Position numbers and translations under genes: made by a program. DNA of 64,000 bases from Flammula alnicola (Eukaryota > Basidiomycota > Agaricomycetes > Agaricales > Strophariaceae). Shown here piece by piece: positions 22,720-33,668 of this stretch (position 1 is the stretch's first letter; every line of letters starts with the position of its first letter). The stretch spans positions 62,001 to 126,000 of the forward strand of contig JADNRV010000149.1 of assembly GCA_015499995.1 (NCBI GenBank), in the 5' to 3' direction. Under the pieces are notes generated by a model. The model worked only from the letters and a program-made list of their open reading frames with translations, did not search any database and was not told where the DNA came from.

Positions 22720-25700
22720 TCAACAATTTTATACCGGTGCACGAACGCAGTCCGGTCTCTAACTAATACAAACGAAGGCGGTATACTACGCGTGCAAAAG
22801 GAAGAAATTAGCTCGACGGCGAGCATGCGACGCGCGCGAGCGCGGCGCGGGTGAGACGGCACAGCCGCCTGAAACCCAGATAGGTAGTCTCGCAACTACA
22901 GATTGTCCGTCGTTGCGGCGTTGTTAACGCTACCGCACGAACGGCAGATAGGAGTATTGGGATGGGAAGAGGGGTCACCCGAAAGTGAAGAGAGCCTGCC
23001 AGACCCTCCCCGGTTCAACGGTAAAATTAACGTTGTAATAGCTAAGCAAGAGCCGAAGCCCCCACCGCCGTCCACCGAACTGGGTCCTCCGTCAGCGGCG
23101 CATGACGCCGGCTCAGAGAGTCGACGCCACCGGCCCTGGAACGACCAGGGCCCTAGGCACTTGCGGAACTTCGCCGCCGCCACACGGAAACACATCACGG
23201 GTAGTCGAGTAGATTTGACCGCGGCACGCTCCGCGATCAGGATCGCCCCCCTCCCAGAGTCCCTCATCCGACTCCAGCTGGGTGCCGGGAGAAGGAGAAC
23301 GCAGTAGGGTGCTCCAACAGATAAGTCGCCAGCTCCGAAACAAGTTTCGGCTTCCGGTGAGTCCAAGGCTGTTTTTTGCACTTGAAAATATGATCGCGAG
23401 TCTGAGGATAAACCCCACACTCACAACCGAGGGCCCTAGGGTCATCGATTTTGAACCGCTCATAGTACGAGCCGATCGGCGCATGATTCGTAATTAAACG
23501 GCACATGCGGGCAAAGAGCGAGACGCTCTGACTGCCGGCTTCAAGCCAAGGTCCCCCGCGAGTGGGACTAGGCTGGACAGGGTCTCCGTTCAACCCTTGC
23601 AGCTCCATACAGTTGGAGCCAAGCAGGAATGGCTGATCAGAAACTCTTTGTTTCCAATCTGCGCGTGCCGATTTGTCCACGAAATCGCGGACATACTGGA
23701 GAGATAACTTGGTGGTAGGAACGACGGCAACACCGCGCATACCAGCAATGAGATCGTGTGCTTCATTCTGAATGTCCCACTCCATATCAGAGGGGGACTC
23801 GATAAAGGTAACCTTATGGTCAGGCGAGCGCCTGAACCATGGTTCAAGTATACGACACACCATCAGTGACTGAGACTGAAAGGAGTGCGGCGAGGGATCC
23901 ACCGAGAGGCGCGCGGCATGCATCGCATCAGTGAAAATAGTAACGTGTTTGACATCCCCAAAGCCAACGGCATTGGAGATGGCTACGCGAATAGCAAAGA
24001 GCTCTGCATCCGTAGACGAGGCCCTCCCGGCAGCATGACACCCAGAATAAACCTGCGCGCCCTGCCGCTTGATAACAACACCAGTGGCGGCTTGCCACCC
24101 CGGAGGGCAGGAGCCGTCAACACCAGCGTATGCAGCGTCTGGATCGTCCTCGAGAGACTCGAGAGACGCATCCAGGATAAGCTTCCAAGCCGCTTCAGGA
24201 TCTTCGGACCTGCTAAAGCGAGGCTTGGGAAGCCATTTGAACCGATCGGCATAGCGATCGAGGATTCGATAACCCGGCCGAGCCTCAGGAGCAAAGGGCT
24301 CCGTGGACTCCACAGGGACATTGGAATAATTGACATTATCCATAAGAGCACCCGTCACCTTACGGCGATGGGCGGCAGGCATGCGTTCAACCGACATAGG
24401 GTGGGGGGTTGCACGCTTAAGTGATGATCCGGCCATAAACGACCGGATCGGATGAGTGTCCGAAAGAGTGGCGACCCGCACTGCAGAGCCGTCGCGCAAT
24501 CTTTCGAGAAGTATAGGGATGGGTAGGAGGCCCGCAAGGGCCTCCACCCCTCCCGAGGGCGAAGTACGGAATGCACCCGTAATCCAGAGAGCAGCCTTAC
24601 GCTGAACTTGCGTAAGCTGTTTAATGAGGCCCTTGTTGCGGGCACCCCTGAAGAACCACATGCGGTACCCATACGTGAATATGGGGACCACACAGGTGCG
24701 GTACAGGAGTCGCTTCTGCATAGGCAGAAGCCCCCGAGTAGCAAGCATCTTCATCGAAACAACCGATGTGAATCCCTTGGTGGAGTAATAACGCACATGC
24801 TCATTGAAGGTGAGCTTGCGGTCAAAGTAAAAGCCCAAGTACCGCCAAAACGGCTTGGGCTTGAGGTAGTTAGCACGACCTCCGGTGTAGGGTGCATACC
24901 CGAGGTCAATACTAGGATTATAATGAGCATGAGATCTATCAAAATGATAGATCTCAGATTTATCGTGCTCGAGCGCCAAAGCGAATGCCTTGAACAATTC
25001 GAAGATAACAGCGTATGCCTTCTTCAGCATTGCAATATTGTGATCCAGCCACTCATCTTGGACTATGAGTGTGCCATCATCAACATACGAGAGGAGGTCA
25101 ACCCTCAACCCAAGGTCGAGGCACCGCTTCTCGAATAGGTGCATGATAGGCGCCAGGTAAAGAGCTGACAAAACAGGGGACACGGCCGATCCCTGGCCCA
25201 CCCCCACGTCTGCCTGTAACGGGTCTGACAAAAAGGAATTCCACGCGTACCGCGTCTTCCTCTCTACCAGATAGGATGCGAAAAACTTGACCACCAATGG
25301 AGGGAAGCCAAGTTTCCGAAGAATAATCACAAGCGCATCGTGATTAAGCGAAGGGAAAAACTGAGCAAGATCAAAAGCGACCACGCTAGTCTTTAAACCC
25401 TTAGCCCAGCCTGCACGCACAATGTGCGTGAGGAAGAGCCCAGCATCCTCAGTGGAGCGCTGACGCACGCCACCCACCTGGTTAGGATGAAAAATATCCA
25501 GCCCGACTGCGTCGAACTGAATGCGATTCGAGATCATCTTCTCGATCAATTTACCAATGGTGTTCAGAAGGACAATAGGCCTGAACGCCTTAGGTGCAGA
25601 GTAGGACGGCTTATTCGGTTTGGGAATAATCACCGAAAGCGAATCCTTAAATACCAATGGCCAATAACCCACACGCATGCAGGCATTGGCAATCGAGAGG

Positions 25701-26432
25701 AAGACCTCAACCGAATGAGGGTCGCGACGTACTATCCCCTTCAGGTGGGACCAATTGATATGATCCGGACCCGGAGCGGATAGACCAGAACACGCAGAGA
25801 GAGCCTCCGTGAGTTCCAGCGCAGAGAAGCGAACCCACTCCCTAACAGGAAGCGTAGGGAGAGAGTTCAACAAATTAGCATCAAACACTCTGTCAGACGC
25901 AGAGTTGTAGGTACCGTGGAGCGCGTCCCAAAGGGCGGGCATGTCGTTGCAAGGCTCGCCACGGTAATGGAGAGCCTCACAGGGAGGGAGTTTGCGCTGT
26001 TGGACCCAATTCATGAGGTCCCACGGGCGCTTGTTAGCAGACGCGATTTCATGGATCCGTTGATCAAAGAATTCGCGCTTGACATCTCGGATGACTTTCC
26101 GAAAGGATTTCCAGTCCTCGGGCAGGCGACTGCGCCGGAACGTGCCAAGGGCGTCTGAGCACTCCTGGGTCCACCAGGGCTTAGATCGCCGGGTAACAAA
26201 GGACTCTTTAGCATGGGAGTCCCATGCAGAAGAGAAGACCAAAGCCACCGCTTGCGCAGCAGCCTCGATCTGTTCCTCGGTGTTAAGAGGGGCAGTCGGG
26301 TCGATAGCCCGAAGCCCCGAGCTTATAGAATTGATGAATGCCGGAACATCATCAGTAGGAAGAGACATCCGAACCGCCCCTAACGGGGCGGGAGAGATGT
26401 CCAGTGTGATCGAAATCGGAATAGGGGCGTGG

Positions 26433-26502
26433 TGGCTTAGTGGTTACTGCGTTGCCCTTAAGGGTGGCTGTGTACCATCCGAGACGTTGGGGGTTCGATT
26501 CC
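26433..26502 (+). promoter_or_regulatory. tRNA-like pol III promoter of C3 (box A and box B)
   Basis: Box A TGGCTTAGTGG (26433-26443) and box B GGTTCGATTCC (26492-26502), with the same spacing as in C1 and C4. GGGGG/CCCCC flank the B-box loop as in a tRNA T arm (GGGGG-TTCGATT-CCCCC). Confidence 0.82.
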
Positions 26503-27668
26503 CCCAGATTCACATACGATAATTGTGGTCCGTGGGATCGTTCCGCGGGTCGCTGATGTAAGTCGCGCTCCATGTTGGGTTCGCTGTTGGCTGCTCGTAG
26601 GGCGGGACCCTCGGCAATCCACTGTAGTCCCGTTGAGGGCTTGTGGCGCCGCCTTGTAGGACCCTTTGTGTAAATCGTCTGCCATGTTGTGGGCGTGTCG
26701 GGGGCTGCAGGCCGTTCCGTGCCTTAGGGCGCAAGGGCGCGATGCCGCTACAGGGGACGGGCACAATGACCACCTCGCAGGCCTACGTCGGGGGCTGGGA
26801 GTGTCCGGGGTCCAACCAATTCCGCGGAATGTTGACATAAGTCGACCGATGCAAAGCCGTATGGCCGATGTAAGCCGACCCTGGCCTTCGGGCAAAGCCG
26901 CTACGGTTCTGTAAATCGACCCTGGCTGAGGCTCGCTGTTGGCCCGTGGGAACCCCGCAAGGGGCCGAAAGGATAGGACACGATAAGATTGGGGGAATCG
27001 GGCGAAAACCATCCGACCATGGGGAGTTCCGGGGTGAATCCCGGATCAATGATCCAGCCCGGGTTTCAACAACCCGGGGCAGTGACAGGATACCCAACAC
27101 GGCAAGTAGATGTGGATGCCGTCGTTAGTCGTTTGAAACGTACTCCCGGCTCCACGGCTGGGTAGAGTTTCAGGGCAAGACAGTGACTCCGGACAGGATT
27201 GGGGATCCGCGCCCTTCTGGGCTGAAGCGAACCACCTGCCGGGGGACGGGAAGTTCGGCCTGGGAGTAACACGCCTAGGAGTCACCGGATGGGCCGTGGC
27301 ATGGTCGGGGCAGTCCCCTTACCTTGGCCCGAGAGATCAAATCCACTGTCGGTTCACATGGGCATAATAGACTCCTGTGGGCTTAAGTTGTAGCCGGGGT
27401 GTTGGTGGGCTTACGTCGGCATGCCGACTGATGGATTGGGGACGGAATATATCGAACTCGAAAATGAACAGACCTAATAGGAAGGCGGGATGAGTAGCCG
27501 GTGCAGCCGACCTCCCTTGCCGTGTAAGCCGGAGGTGACTAGTATCCGCAGCACCTACTAGGCAGGTCCCCAAAGTGGGGCCGTTGATGGACCCCGAGTT
27601 CTGATTCATCCGATGGTTGAGTAGGTAGGGTAATAACTCCCTACTGAAATCCCGAAGTAGCCCGCCAA

Positions 27669-27694
27669 TAGGCCTCTCCGCAAGGAGGGGCCTA
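27669..27694 (+). other. 3'-terminal stem-loop of the C3 module (GCAA tetraloop)
   Basis: TAGGCC-T-CTCC-GCAA-GGAG-G-GGCCTA: the inner stem has become CTCC/GGAG where C4 has CCCC/GGGG, and the outer stem TAGGCC/GGCCTA where C4 has TAGGGC/GCCCTA. Both changes keep pairing. Confidence 0.75.
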
Positions 27695-28180
27695 AACTTC
27701 GGTGATGTGTTTCCGTGTGGCGGCGGCGAAGTTCCGCAAGTGCCTAGGGCCCTGGTCGTTCCAGGGCCGGTGGCGTCGACTCTCTGAGCCGGCGTCATGC
27801 GCCGCTGACGGAGGACCCAGTTCGGTGGACGGCGGTGGGGGCTTCGGCTCTTGCTTAGCTATTACAATGTTAATTTTACCGTTGAACCGGGGAGGGTCTG
27901 GCAGGCTCTCTTCACTTTCGGGTGACCCCTCTTCCCATCCCAATACTCCTATCTGCCGTTCGTGCGGTAGCGTTAACAACGCTGCAACGACGGACAATCT
28001 GTAGTTGCGAGACTACCTATCTGGGTTTCAGGCGGCTGTGCCGTCTCACCCGCGCCGCGCTCGCGCGCGTCGCATGCTCGCCGTCGAGCTAATTTCTTCC
28101 TTTTGCACGCGTAGTATACCGCCTTCGTTTGTATTAGTTAGAGACCGGACTGCGTTCGTGCACCGGTATAAAATTGTTGA

Positions 28181-28211
<31 letters not shown>

Positions 28212-29790
28212 TCGAAATCGGAATATGGTCCGATTTGAGTTGAATGTCTGGGCATCGGACAACAGTACCGTCAATCACCTGGTTGGGTGGGACGAAAGCG
28301 AGATCGATCACTGTTTTGCGCTTGGTGGGATCTCTTGGTATGTGCGTGGGCCCTGGGTTGCCAAAAGCAGCCAGTTCAAGCCCAAGAATAGCAGCGGACT
28401 GCTGCAGTGAGAGAGCGCATCCCTCCCGACCACTGTGACCTGGGTCCCAGTCCTCGGCGTGTGCGTTGAAGTCCCCGCCCATGAAATGGAAACGAGGAAG
28501 TGCAGTGTCGTGGGCCTTGAGCCAATTAATGGCCCCATGGTCCGCGTCAGAATAGACGTTCATCAAAAAGAAGGTCTCGGCACTTGTTGAGAGTGACAGG
28601 ACCTGTATATCGGGGTGATCGATCACATCCCTTCGTACAGACGGACGATACCGGGCCAGCCTAGTCGAAACGTAGGTCATAACCCGGGGTCGCTCATCAG
28701 CGGTAGTGGGTGCACGGACCATTGCCAGCCAATCTGGGTGGTTCGGTGCACCTATGACATCCTCGCCCTTTCTGGTTTTAGCAGACGGGGCGGTCCTTAT
28801 GTGTCGCCAAGGGGGTTCTTGAACGAATATAATATCATAAATGTTGGTACAAGTAGATAGAATTACATCCAGGGACATCCCGTCCCTGGCCACGTTCCAA
28901 CTCAACACTCGCACCTCATCCAGCATGGGTCGTACTGGCATTAAGCTACGTTATGTGAGCGATGGGTGGGACGACGATTTAACGAGAAATCACGTACCTC
29001 AGCATATTTAGCTTCGATCCAAGGACGGACGAAGCGGTGCGATCGGCTCGTACTACGAGCGGTTCAAAATCGATGACCCTAGGGCCCTCGGTTGTGAGTG
29101 TGGGGTTTATCCTCAGACTCGCGATCATATTTTCAAGTGCAAAAAGCAGCCTTGGACTCGCCGGAAGCCGAAACTTGTTTCGGAGCTGGCGACTTATCTG
29201 TTGGAGCACCCTACGGCGTTCTCCTTCCCCCGGCACCCCGCTGGAGTCGGATGAGGGACTTTGGGTGGGGGGCAATTCTGGGTGCGAGCGGCGCCGCGGT
29301 CAAAGCGGCCTGTTGCCCACAGGTGTTTCTGCATTGAGTCACAGTGATGGCGGACTTCGCGAGAGGCGAGAGGGCTGGTCGTTCCAGTCCTGGCGGGGTC
29401 GACTCCCTGAGTTGGCTTCGTGCATCACTTGCAGAGGACCCGACCTGGTTGACGGCGGTGGGGGCCTCGGCCCCTGCTTAGCTATGACCACGTTGATTTT
29501 ACCGGTGAATCGGGGAGGGCCTGGCAGGCTCTTCTCACATCTGGATGACCCTCCTGTCCATCCCAATATTCCTATCTGCCGTTCGTGCGGTAGCGTTAAC
29601 AACGCCGCAACGTCGGACAATCTGTAGTTGCGAGACTACCTATCTGGGTTTCAGGCGGCTGCGCCGTCTCACCTGCACGTCGCATGCTCGCCGTCGAGCC
29701 AACTTCTTTCTTTTGCACGCGTAGTATACCGCCTTCGTTTGTATTATTAGTTAGAGACCGGACTGCTTTCGTGCACCGGTATAAAATTGA

Positions 29791-29832
<42 letters not shown>

Positions 29833-29843
29833 GTTGACAATGC

Positions 29844-30161
29844 GGTCAAGCAACTTGCTCAGCACTTCAAATGTCGCGATCTCGGACCCACTGAGTTTCT
29901 ACTTGGTGTTGCAGTCACTAGAGATCGCCAGAAGCATCTTGTGTCGCTCCATCAGCGCCAATTCATTCTGGACATGCTTGAGCGCTACAGTATGACTGAT
30001 TTGCACCCTGTCCTCACTCCCATTGCACCTGGCACTGTCTTGTCCAAAGAGATGGGTCCTCAGAATGCCGCAGAAGTGGAAGCTATGCGCAATACTCCTT
30101 ACCTCAGTGCTATTGGGTCTTTGCAGTATTTGGCTATTATGACTCGCCCAGATATTGCGCA
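29844..30161 (+). pseudogene. Ty1/copia RT C-terminal part (between P2 and P4)
   Basis: This continues the RT of 10871-13311 (AVDNAVKQLAQHFKCRDLGPTEFLLGV...) through MLERYSMTDLHPVLTP to the copia motif YLSAIGSLQYLAIMTRPDIA, where P4 enters. The junction codons match the other side at 36177 (HAVSYLARF). This is the RT connection region leading to RNase H. Confidence 0.9.
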
Positions 30162-32462
30162 TTTTTTTTTCTTTTTTTGTTTTTTTTTAAATCAACAGTT
30201 TATATTCCGGTGCACGAAAGCAGTCCGGTCTCTAACTAATACAAACGAAGGCGGTATACTACGCGTGCAAAAGAAAGAAGTTGGCTTGACGGCGAGCATG
30301 TGACGCGCGGGTGAGACGGCGCAGCCGCCTGAAACCCAGATAGGTAGTCTCGCAACTACAGATTGTCTGTCGTTGCGGCGTTGTTAACGCTACCGCACGA
30401 ACGGCAGATAAGAGTGTTGGGATGGGAAGGGGGGGTCACCCGAAAGTGAAGAGAGCCTGCCAGACTCTCCCCGGTTCAACGGTAAAATTTACGTTGTAAT
30501 AGCTAAGCAGGAGCCGAAGCCCCCACCGCCGTCCACCGAACTGGGTCCTTCATCGACGGCCATGACGCCAGCTCAGAGAGTCGACGCCACCGGCCCTGGG
30601 ACGACCAGGGCCCTAGGCACTTGCGGAACTTCGCCGCCGCCAAATGGAAACACATCACGAGTAGTCGAGTAGATTTGACTGCGTGTCACTCCACGATCAG
30701 GATCGCCCCCCACCCGAAGTCCCTCATCCGACTCCAGCTGGGTGCCGGGAGAAGGAGAACGCCGTAGGGTGCTCCAACAGATACGTCGCCAGCTCCGAAA
30801 CAAGTTTCGGCTTCCGGCGAGTCCAAGGCTGTTTCTTGCACTTGAATATATGATCGCGAGTCTGAGGATAAACCCCACACTCACAACCAAGGCCCTAGGG
30901 TCATCGATTTTGAACCGCTCGTAGTACGAGCCGATCGGCGCATGATCCGTAATTAAACGGCACATGCGGGCAAAGAGCGAAACACTCTGACTGCCGGCTT
31001 CAAGCCAGGGTCCCCCGCGAGTGGGACTAGGCTGGACAGGGTCTCCGTTCAACCCTTGCAGCTCCATAAAGTTGGAGCCAAGCAGGAATGGCTGATCGGA
31101 AACTCTTTGTTTCCAATCTGCGTGTGCGGATTTGTTCACAAAATTGCGAACATACTGGAGAGAGAGTTTGGTGGTAGGAACGACGGCAGCGCCACGCATA
31201 CCAGCAACGAGATCGTGTGCTTCATTTTGGACGCCCCACTCCATATCAGAGGGAGACTCGATAAACGTAACCTTATGGTCCGGCGAACGCCTGAACCAAG
31301 GTTCAAGTGTACGACACACCATCAGCGACTGAGACTGAAAGGAGTGCGGAGAGGGATCCACTGAGAGGCGCGCGGCATGCATCGCATCAGTGAAAATAGT
31401 AACGCGTTTGACATCCCCAAAGCCAATGGCATTGGAGACGGCAACGCGAATAGCAAAGAGCTCTGCATCCGTAGACGAGGCCCTCCCGGCAGCATGACAC
31501 CCAGAATAAACCTGTGCGCCCTGCTGTTTGATAACAACGCCGGTGGCGGCCTGCCACTCCGGAGGGCAGGAGCCGTCAACACCAGCGTATGCAGCGTCTG
31601 GATCATCCTCGACAGATTCGAGGGACGCATCCAAGATAAGCTTCCAAGCTGCTTCAGGATCTGGGGACCTGCTAAAGCGTGGCTTGGCAAGCCACTTGAA
31701 CTGATCGGCATACTGATCGAGGATTCGATAACCCGGACGAGCCTCAGGAGCAAAAGGCTCCGTAGACTCGACAGGGACATTGGAGTAATTGACATTATCC
31801 ATAAGAGCACCCGTCACCTTACGGCGATGGGCGGCAGGCATGCGTTCAACCGACATGGGGTGGGGGGTTGCGCGCTTAAGTGATGATCCGGACATGAATG
31901 ATCGGATCGGATGAGTGTCCGAAAGAGTGGCGACCCGCACCGTAGAGCGGTCGCGCAATCTTTCGAGAAGTATAGGGATGGGTAGGAGGCCCTTTTTTTT
32001 TTTTTTTTTTTTATATCAACAGTTTATATTCTGAAACTCGAACGCAGCTCGGACTCTAACTAATACAAACGAGTACGCTACAATACCCAATGCAAAAGAA
32101 AGAAATTGGTCGCTCGCAGGGGAGCGTGCGGCGCGCGCGAGCGCGACGCGGGCGAGACTGCGCAGCAGCCTGAAACCCAAATGATGTACCTCGCAGCCCA
32201 GGAAATACAAACGCGCGGCGTTGTTAACGCTACCGAACGTAAGGTAGATATGGATTAAAAGGGTGGACAGGGGGGTCACCCAGATGAAGTCAGAGCTTGC
32301 CCGGCTCTCCCCACTTCGTTGGCAAACTCGACGTTGTCGTTACACCATGGCGGGTCCTCCAAATGATGCGTGCAATAGACTCATAGAGTCACAAGCGAAG
32401 CCATGCAATGAACACGGCTGCGGCCCTCGCGGGATTTATCGCTCATAATGGAAACCGAAGTT

Positions 32463-32489
32463 TAGGGCCCCCCTTGCGGGGAGCCCTAT
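32463..32489 (-). other. 3'-terminal stem-loop of the C4 module (GCAA tetraloop)
   Basis: On the minus strand: TAGGGC-T-CCCC-GCAA-GGGG-G-GCCCTA, the cleanest version of the family hairpin, followed by AACTTCGG and the switch to LINE-Q sequence. Confidence 0.75.
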
Positions 32490-33598
32490 TGGCGCGAACC
32501 TCGGGATTTCAGCGGGGATTAGAACCCCGCTTACTCAACCAACGACCAGCTTTATCCGTCGAACTCCACCCAGTCGGTCGACCTTCACTCAGAAGGCCTT
32601 CCTATATGGTGCTGCTCCTTTTTTAGGGGCGTCTTACACGGCACCAGGGTCGGCTTACACTCGAGCTACGGCTTTGCCCTAGGGCCAGGGTCGATTTACG
32701 TCTCAAGCTACGGCTTTGCACCTCCCATATGGGTAACTGAACTCGGCCTGACTGCCTTCTTTCAGATTACCCGCGATCACGCGCCAACACCCCGGCTTCA
32801 ACTTAAGCCCGAACACGGTTATATTATACCGGGTCAGACCGACAGAGGATATAGATCTCTCGAGCCAGGTTAGAGGGACTGCCTCAGCCTGCTACGGCCC
32901 AGCCGACACCGGGCGCTACCCCGGCCGTACCTTCCCGTCCCCTGGCATACGGTTCGTTTACACCTATGTCGCACAGCCCACAGGCCTCCCACATGCAACG
33001 GCGGCACGGATCCCCAGTATGTCCAGAGTCTCTGTCTTGCAGGAGGCGCCCCGGCTGTGCGGCCGGGGAGAACAGACTCCTACTAACGACTGGGTCCACA
33101 TAATTCCCAGCGTCGGGTGTCCTGTCCCAGGTTTCGGCTGAGGTCCCTCGCGGGGAGCCTAGCCCGGGTCGGATGGTTCTCAGGCCTATACCCGATATCT
33201 TATCGTGCCTTATCCTTTCGGCCCCTTGCGGGGTACTATCCTTGGCGCTCAACCTTAGTCAGCATTCCGCAGAATCGTTTAGGCCCCCGGACACTCCCAC
33301 CACAGCCCACAAGCCTCCCACATGGTATTCACTGTGCCCACCCCCTGCGGCAGCCCTTAGGCCATTGCTCCCTACAGCGAGGAGACCGTCCCACGGTGCA
33401 CCTGCTACGCCCCACAACATGGCGGACGATTTATGCCAGCTCCAAAGTATGCCCCCATGTCGCCCAACGGGGACCGCAGTGGTCCGCCCAGACCCTTAGA
33501 CCACGATACACCGACAATGCGCCCAACGGCAGACGAATTACATCAGCATTCCACGGAATGGAACCCAGGTCACAAGCTTATGGTACTTGCTATGTGCA

Positions 33599-33668
33599 GG
33601 AATCGAACCCACAACCTCTCGGATGGTGCACAGCCACCCTTAAGGGCAACGCAGTAACCGCTAAGCCA
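33599..33668 (-). promoter_or_regulatory. tRNA-like pol III promoter of C4 (box A and box B)
   Basis: On the minus strand, box A TGGCTTAGCGG is at 33668-33658 and box B GGTTCGATTCC at 33609-33599. Both are identical to those of C1. Confidence 0.8.

Larger units (their letters stand above)
26424..28210 (+). mobile_element. Chimeric retroelement C3: tRNA-headed module fused to the LINE-P 3' UTR
   Basis: Flanked by the 15-bp ATCGAAATCGGAATA (26409-26423 and 28211-28225) in the P3 endonuclease. Head GGGGCGTGGTGGCTTAGTGG with box A 26433-26443 and box B 26492-26502. The body is about 1.27 kb and rich in perfect hairpins (for example CCCGGGTTTCAACAACCCGGG at about 27057-27077). The terminal hairpin lies at 27669-27694, followed by CCTAAACTTCG. 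From about 27700 the sequence is LINE-P 3' UTR (TGATGTGTTTCCGTGTGGCGGCGG...) to a poly(A) at 28183-28210. The LINE part begins after the ORF2 stop, so this chimera has no LINE coding sequence. It is the youngest layer of its stack. Confidence 0.88.
23264..28941 (-). pseudogene. LINE-P ORF2 of P3: EN-RT-RNase H, intact frame apart from the C3 insertion
   Basis: The ATG is at 28941 (MPVRPMLDEVRVLSW) and the frame runs to 28226. It is interrupted by C3 plus one TSD copy and continues in the same frame from 26423 to 23264, totalling about 1291 codons. The endonuclease is about residues 1-240 (VQEPPW, GGDFNAHAEDWD, SDHIPIS). The RT is about residues 420-720, with FDLAQFFPSLNH and SYVDDGT at about 25076-25090. 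RNase H is about residues 1010-1110 (AGVDGSCPPG, DAELFAI, FTDAMHAA), and CECGVYPQTRDHIFKC lies near the end. A three-residue deletion in MLGSSTRG is the only visible blemish. The TGG after LPED is intact, unlike P2 and P4. Confidence 0.88.
22689..29037 (-). mobile_element. LINE-P copy P3, lacking only most of ORF1, contains C3
   Basis: On the minus strand it starts (truncated) in the last codons of ORF1 at 29037. It contains all of ORF2 and the 3' UTR and ends in a poly(A) seen as T-tract 22689-22716. It lies inside P2 without a recognisable target duplication (GCAGTCAC on one side, CGATCGGC on the other). About 390 bp of P2 are missing at the site, measured against C1 9691-10077. C3 interrupts its endonuclease coding region. 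Apart from C3, ORF2 is open throughout, making this the most intact LINE-P protein in the window. Confidence 0.9.
18629..29254 (+). pseudogene. LINE-P ORF2 of P2, in four pieces
   Basis: The ATG at 18629-18631 overlaps the ORF1 TAA. EN begins DEVRVLSWNVARDGMSLDV and is interrupted at 18722 by Q2, resuming at 19503. GGDFNAHSEDWD and SDHIPIS mark the EN active site (19870-20130). An in-frame TAG at 20435-20437 replaces the TGG of P1 and P3. RT follows (20690-22000, SYVDDGTLIVQDE at about 21460) and then RNase H (22430-22660). The frame is cut at 22688 by the poly(T) of P3. The last piece (29038-29254) encodes IGSYYERFKIDDP and the terminal CECGVYPQTRDHIFKC. The stretch between SQSL and IGSYY is lost. 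Confidence 0.87.
13312..29829 (+). mobile_element. LINE-P copy P2, near full length, broken by Q1, Q2 and P3
   Basis: Flanked by the 14-bp duplication GCTGTTGACAATGC (13298-13311 and 29830-29843) in the copia RT; removing it restores the copia frame (AVDNAVKQLAQHF). Its own pieces are the 5' UTR and start of ORF1 (13312-13634), ORF1 continued (16809-18629), ORF2 start (18629-18722), ORF2 EN-RT-RNase H (19503-22688), and ORF2 end, 3' UTR and poly(A) (29038-29829, A-tract from about 29798). Roughly 390 bp of ORF2 between 22688 and 29038 are missing where P3 inserted. The copy also carries nonsense codons in ORF1 (near 13602) and ORF2 (20435-20437). Confidence 0.92.

Noticed and set aside
22689..22762. 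Poly-Phe and poly-Lys tails on several long frames (also near 8740, 10840, 28185, 29800)
   Set aside because: These are LINE poly(A)/poly(T) tails translated across insertion junctions, not protein features.
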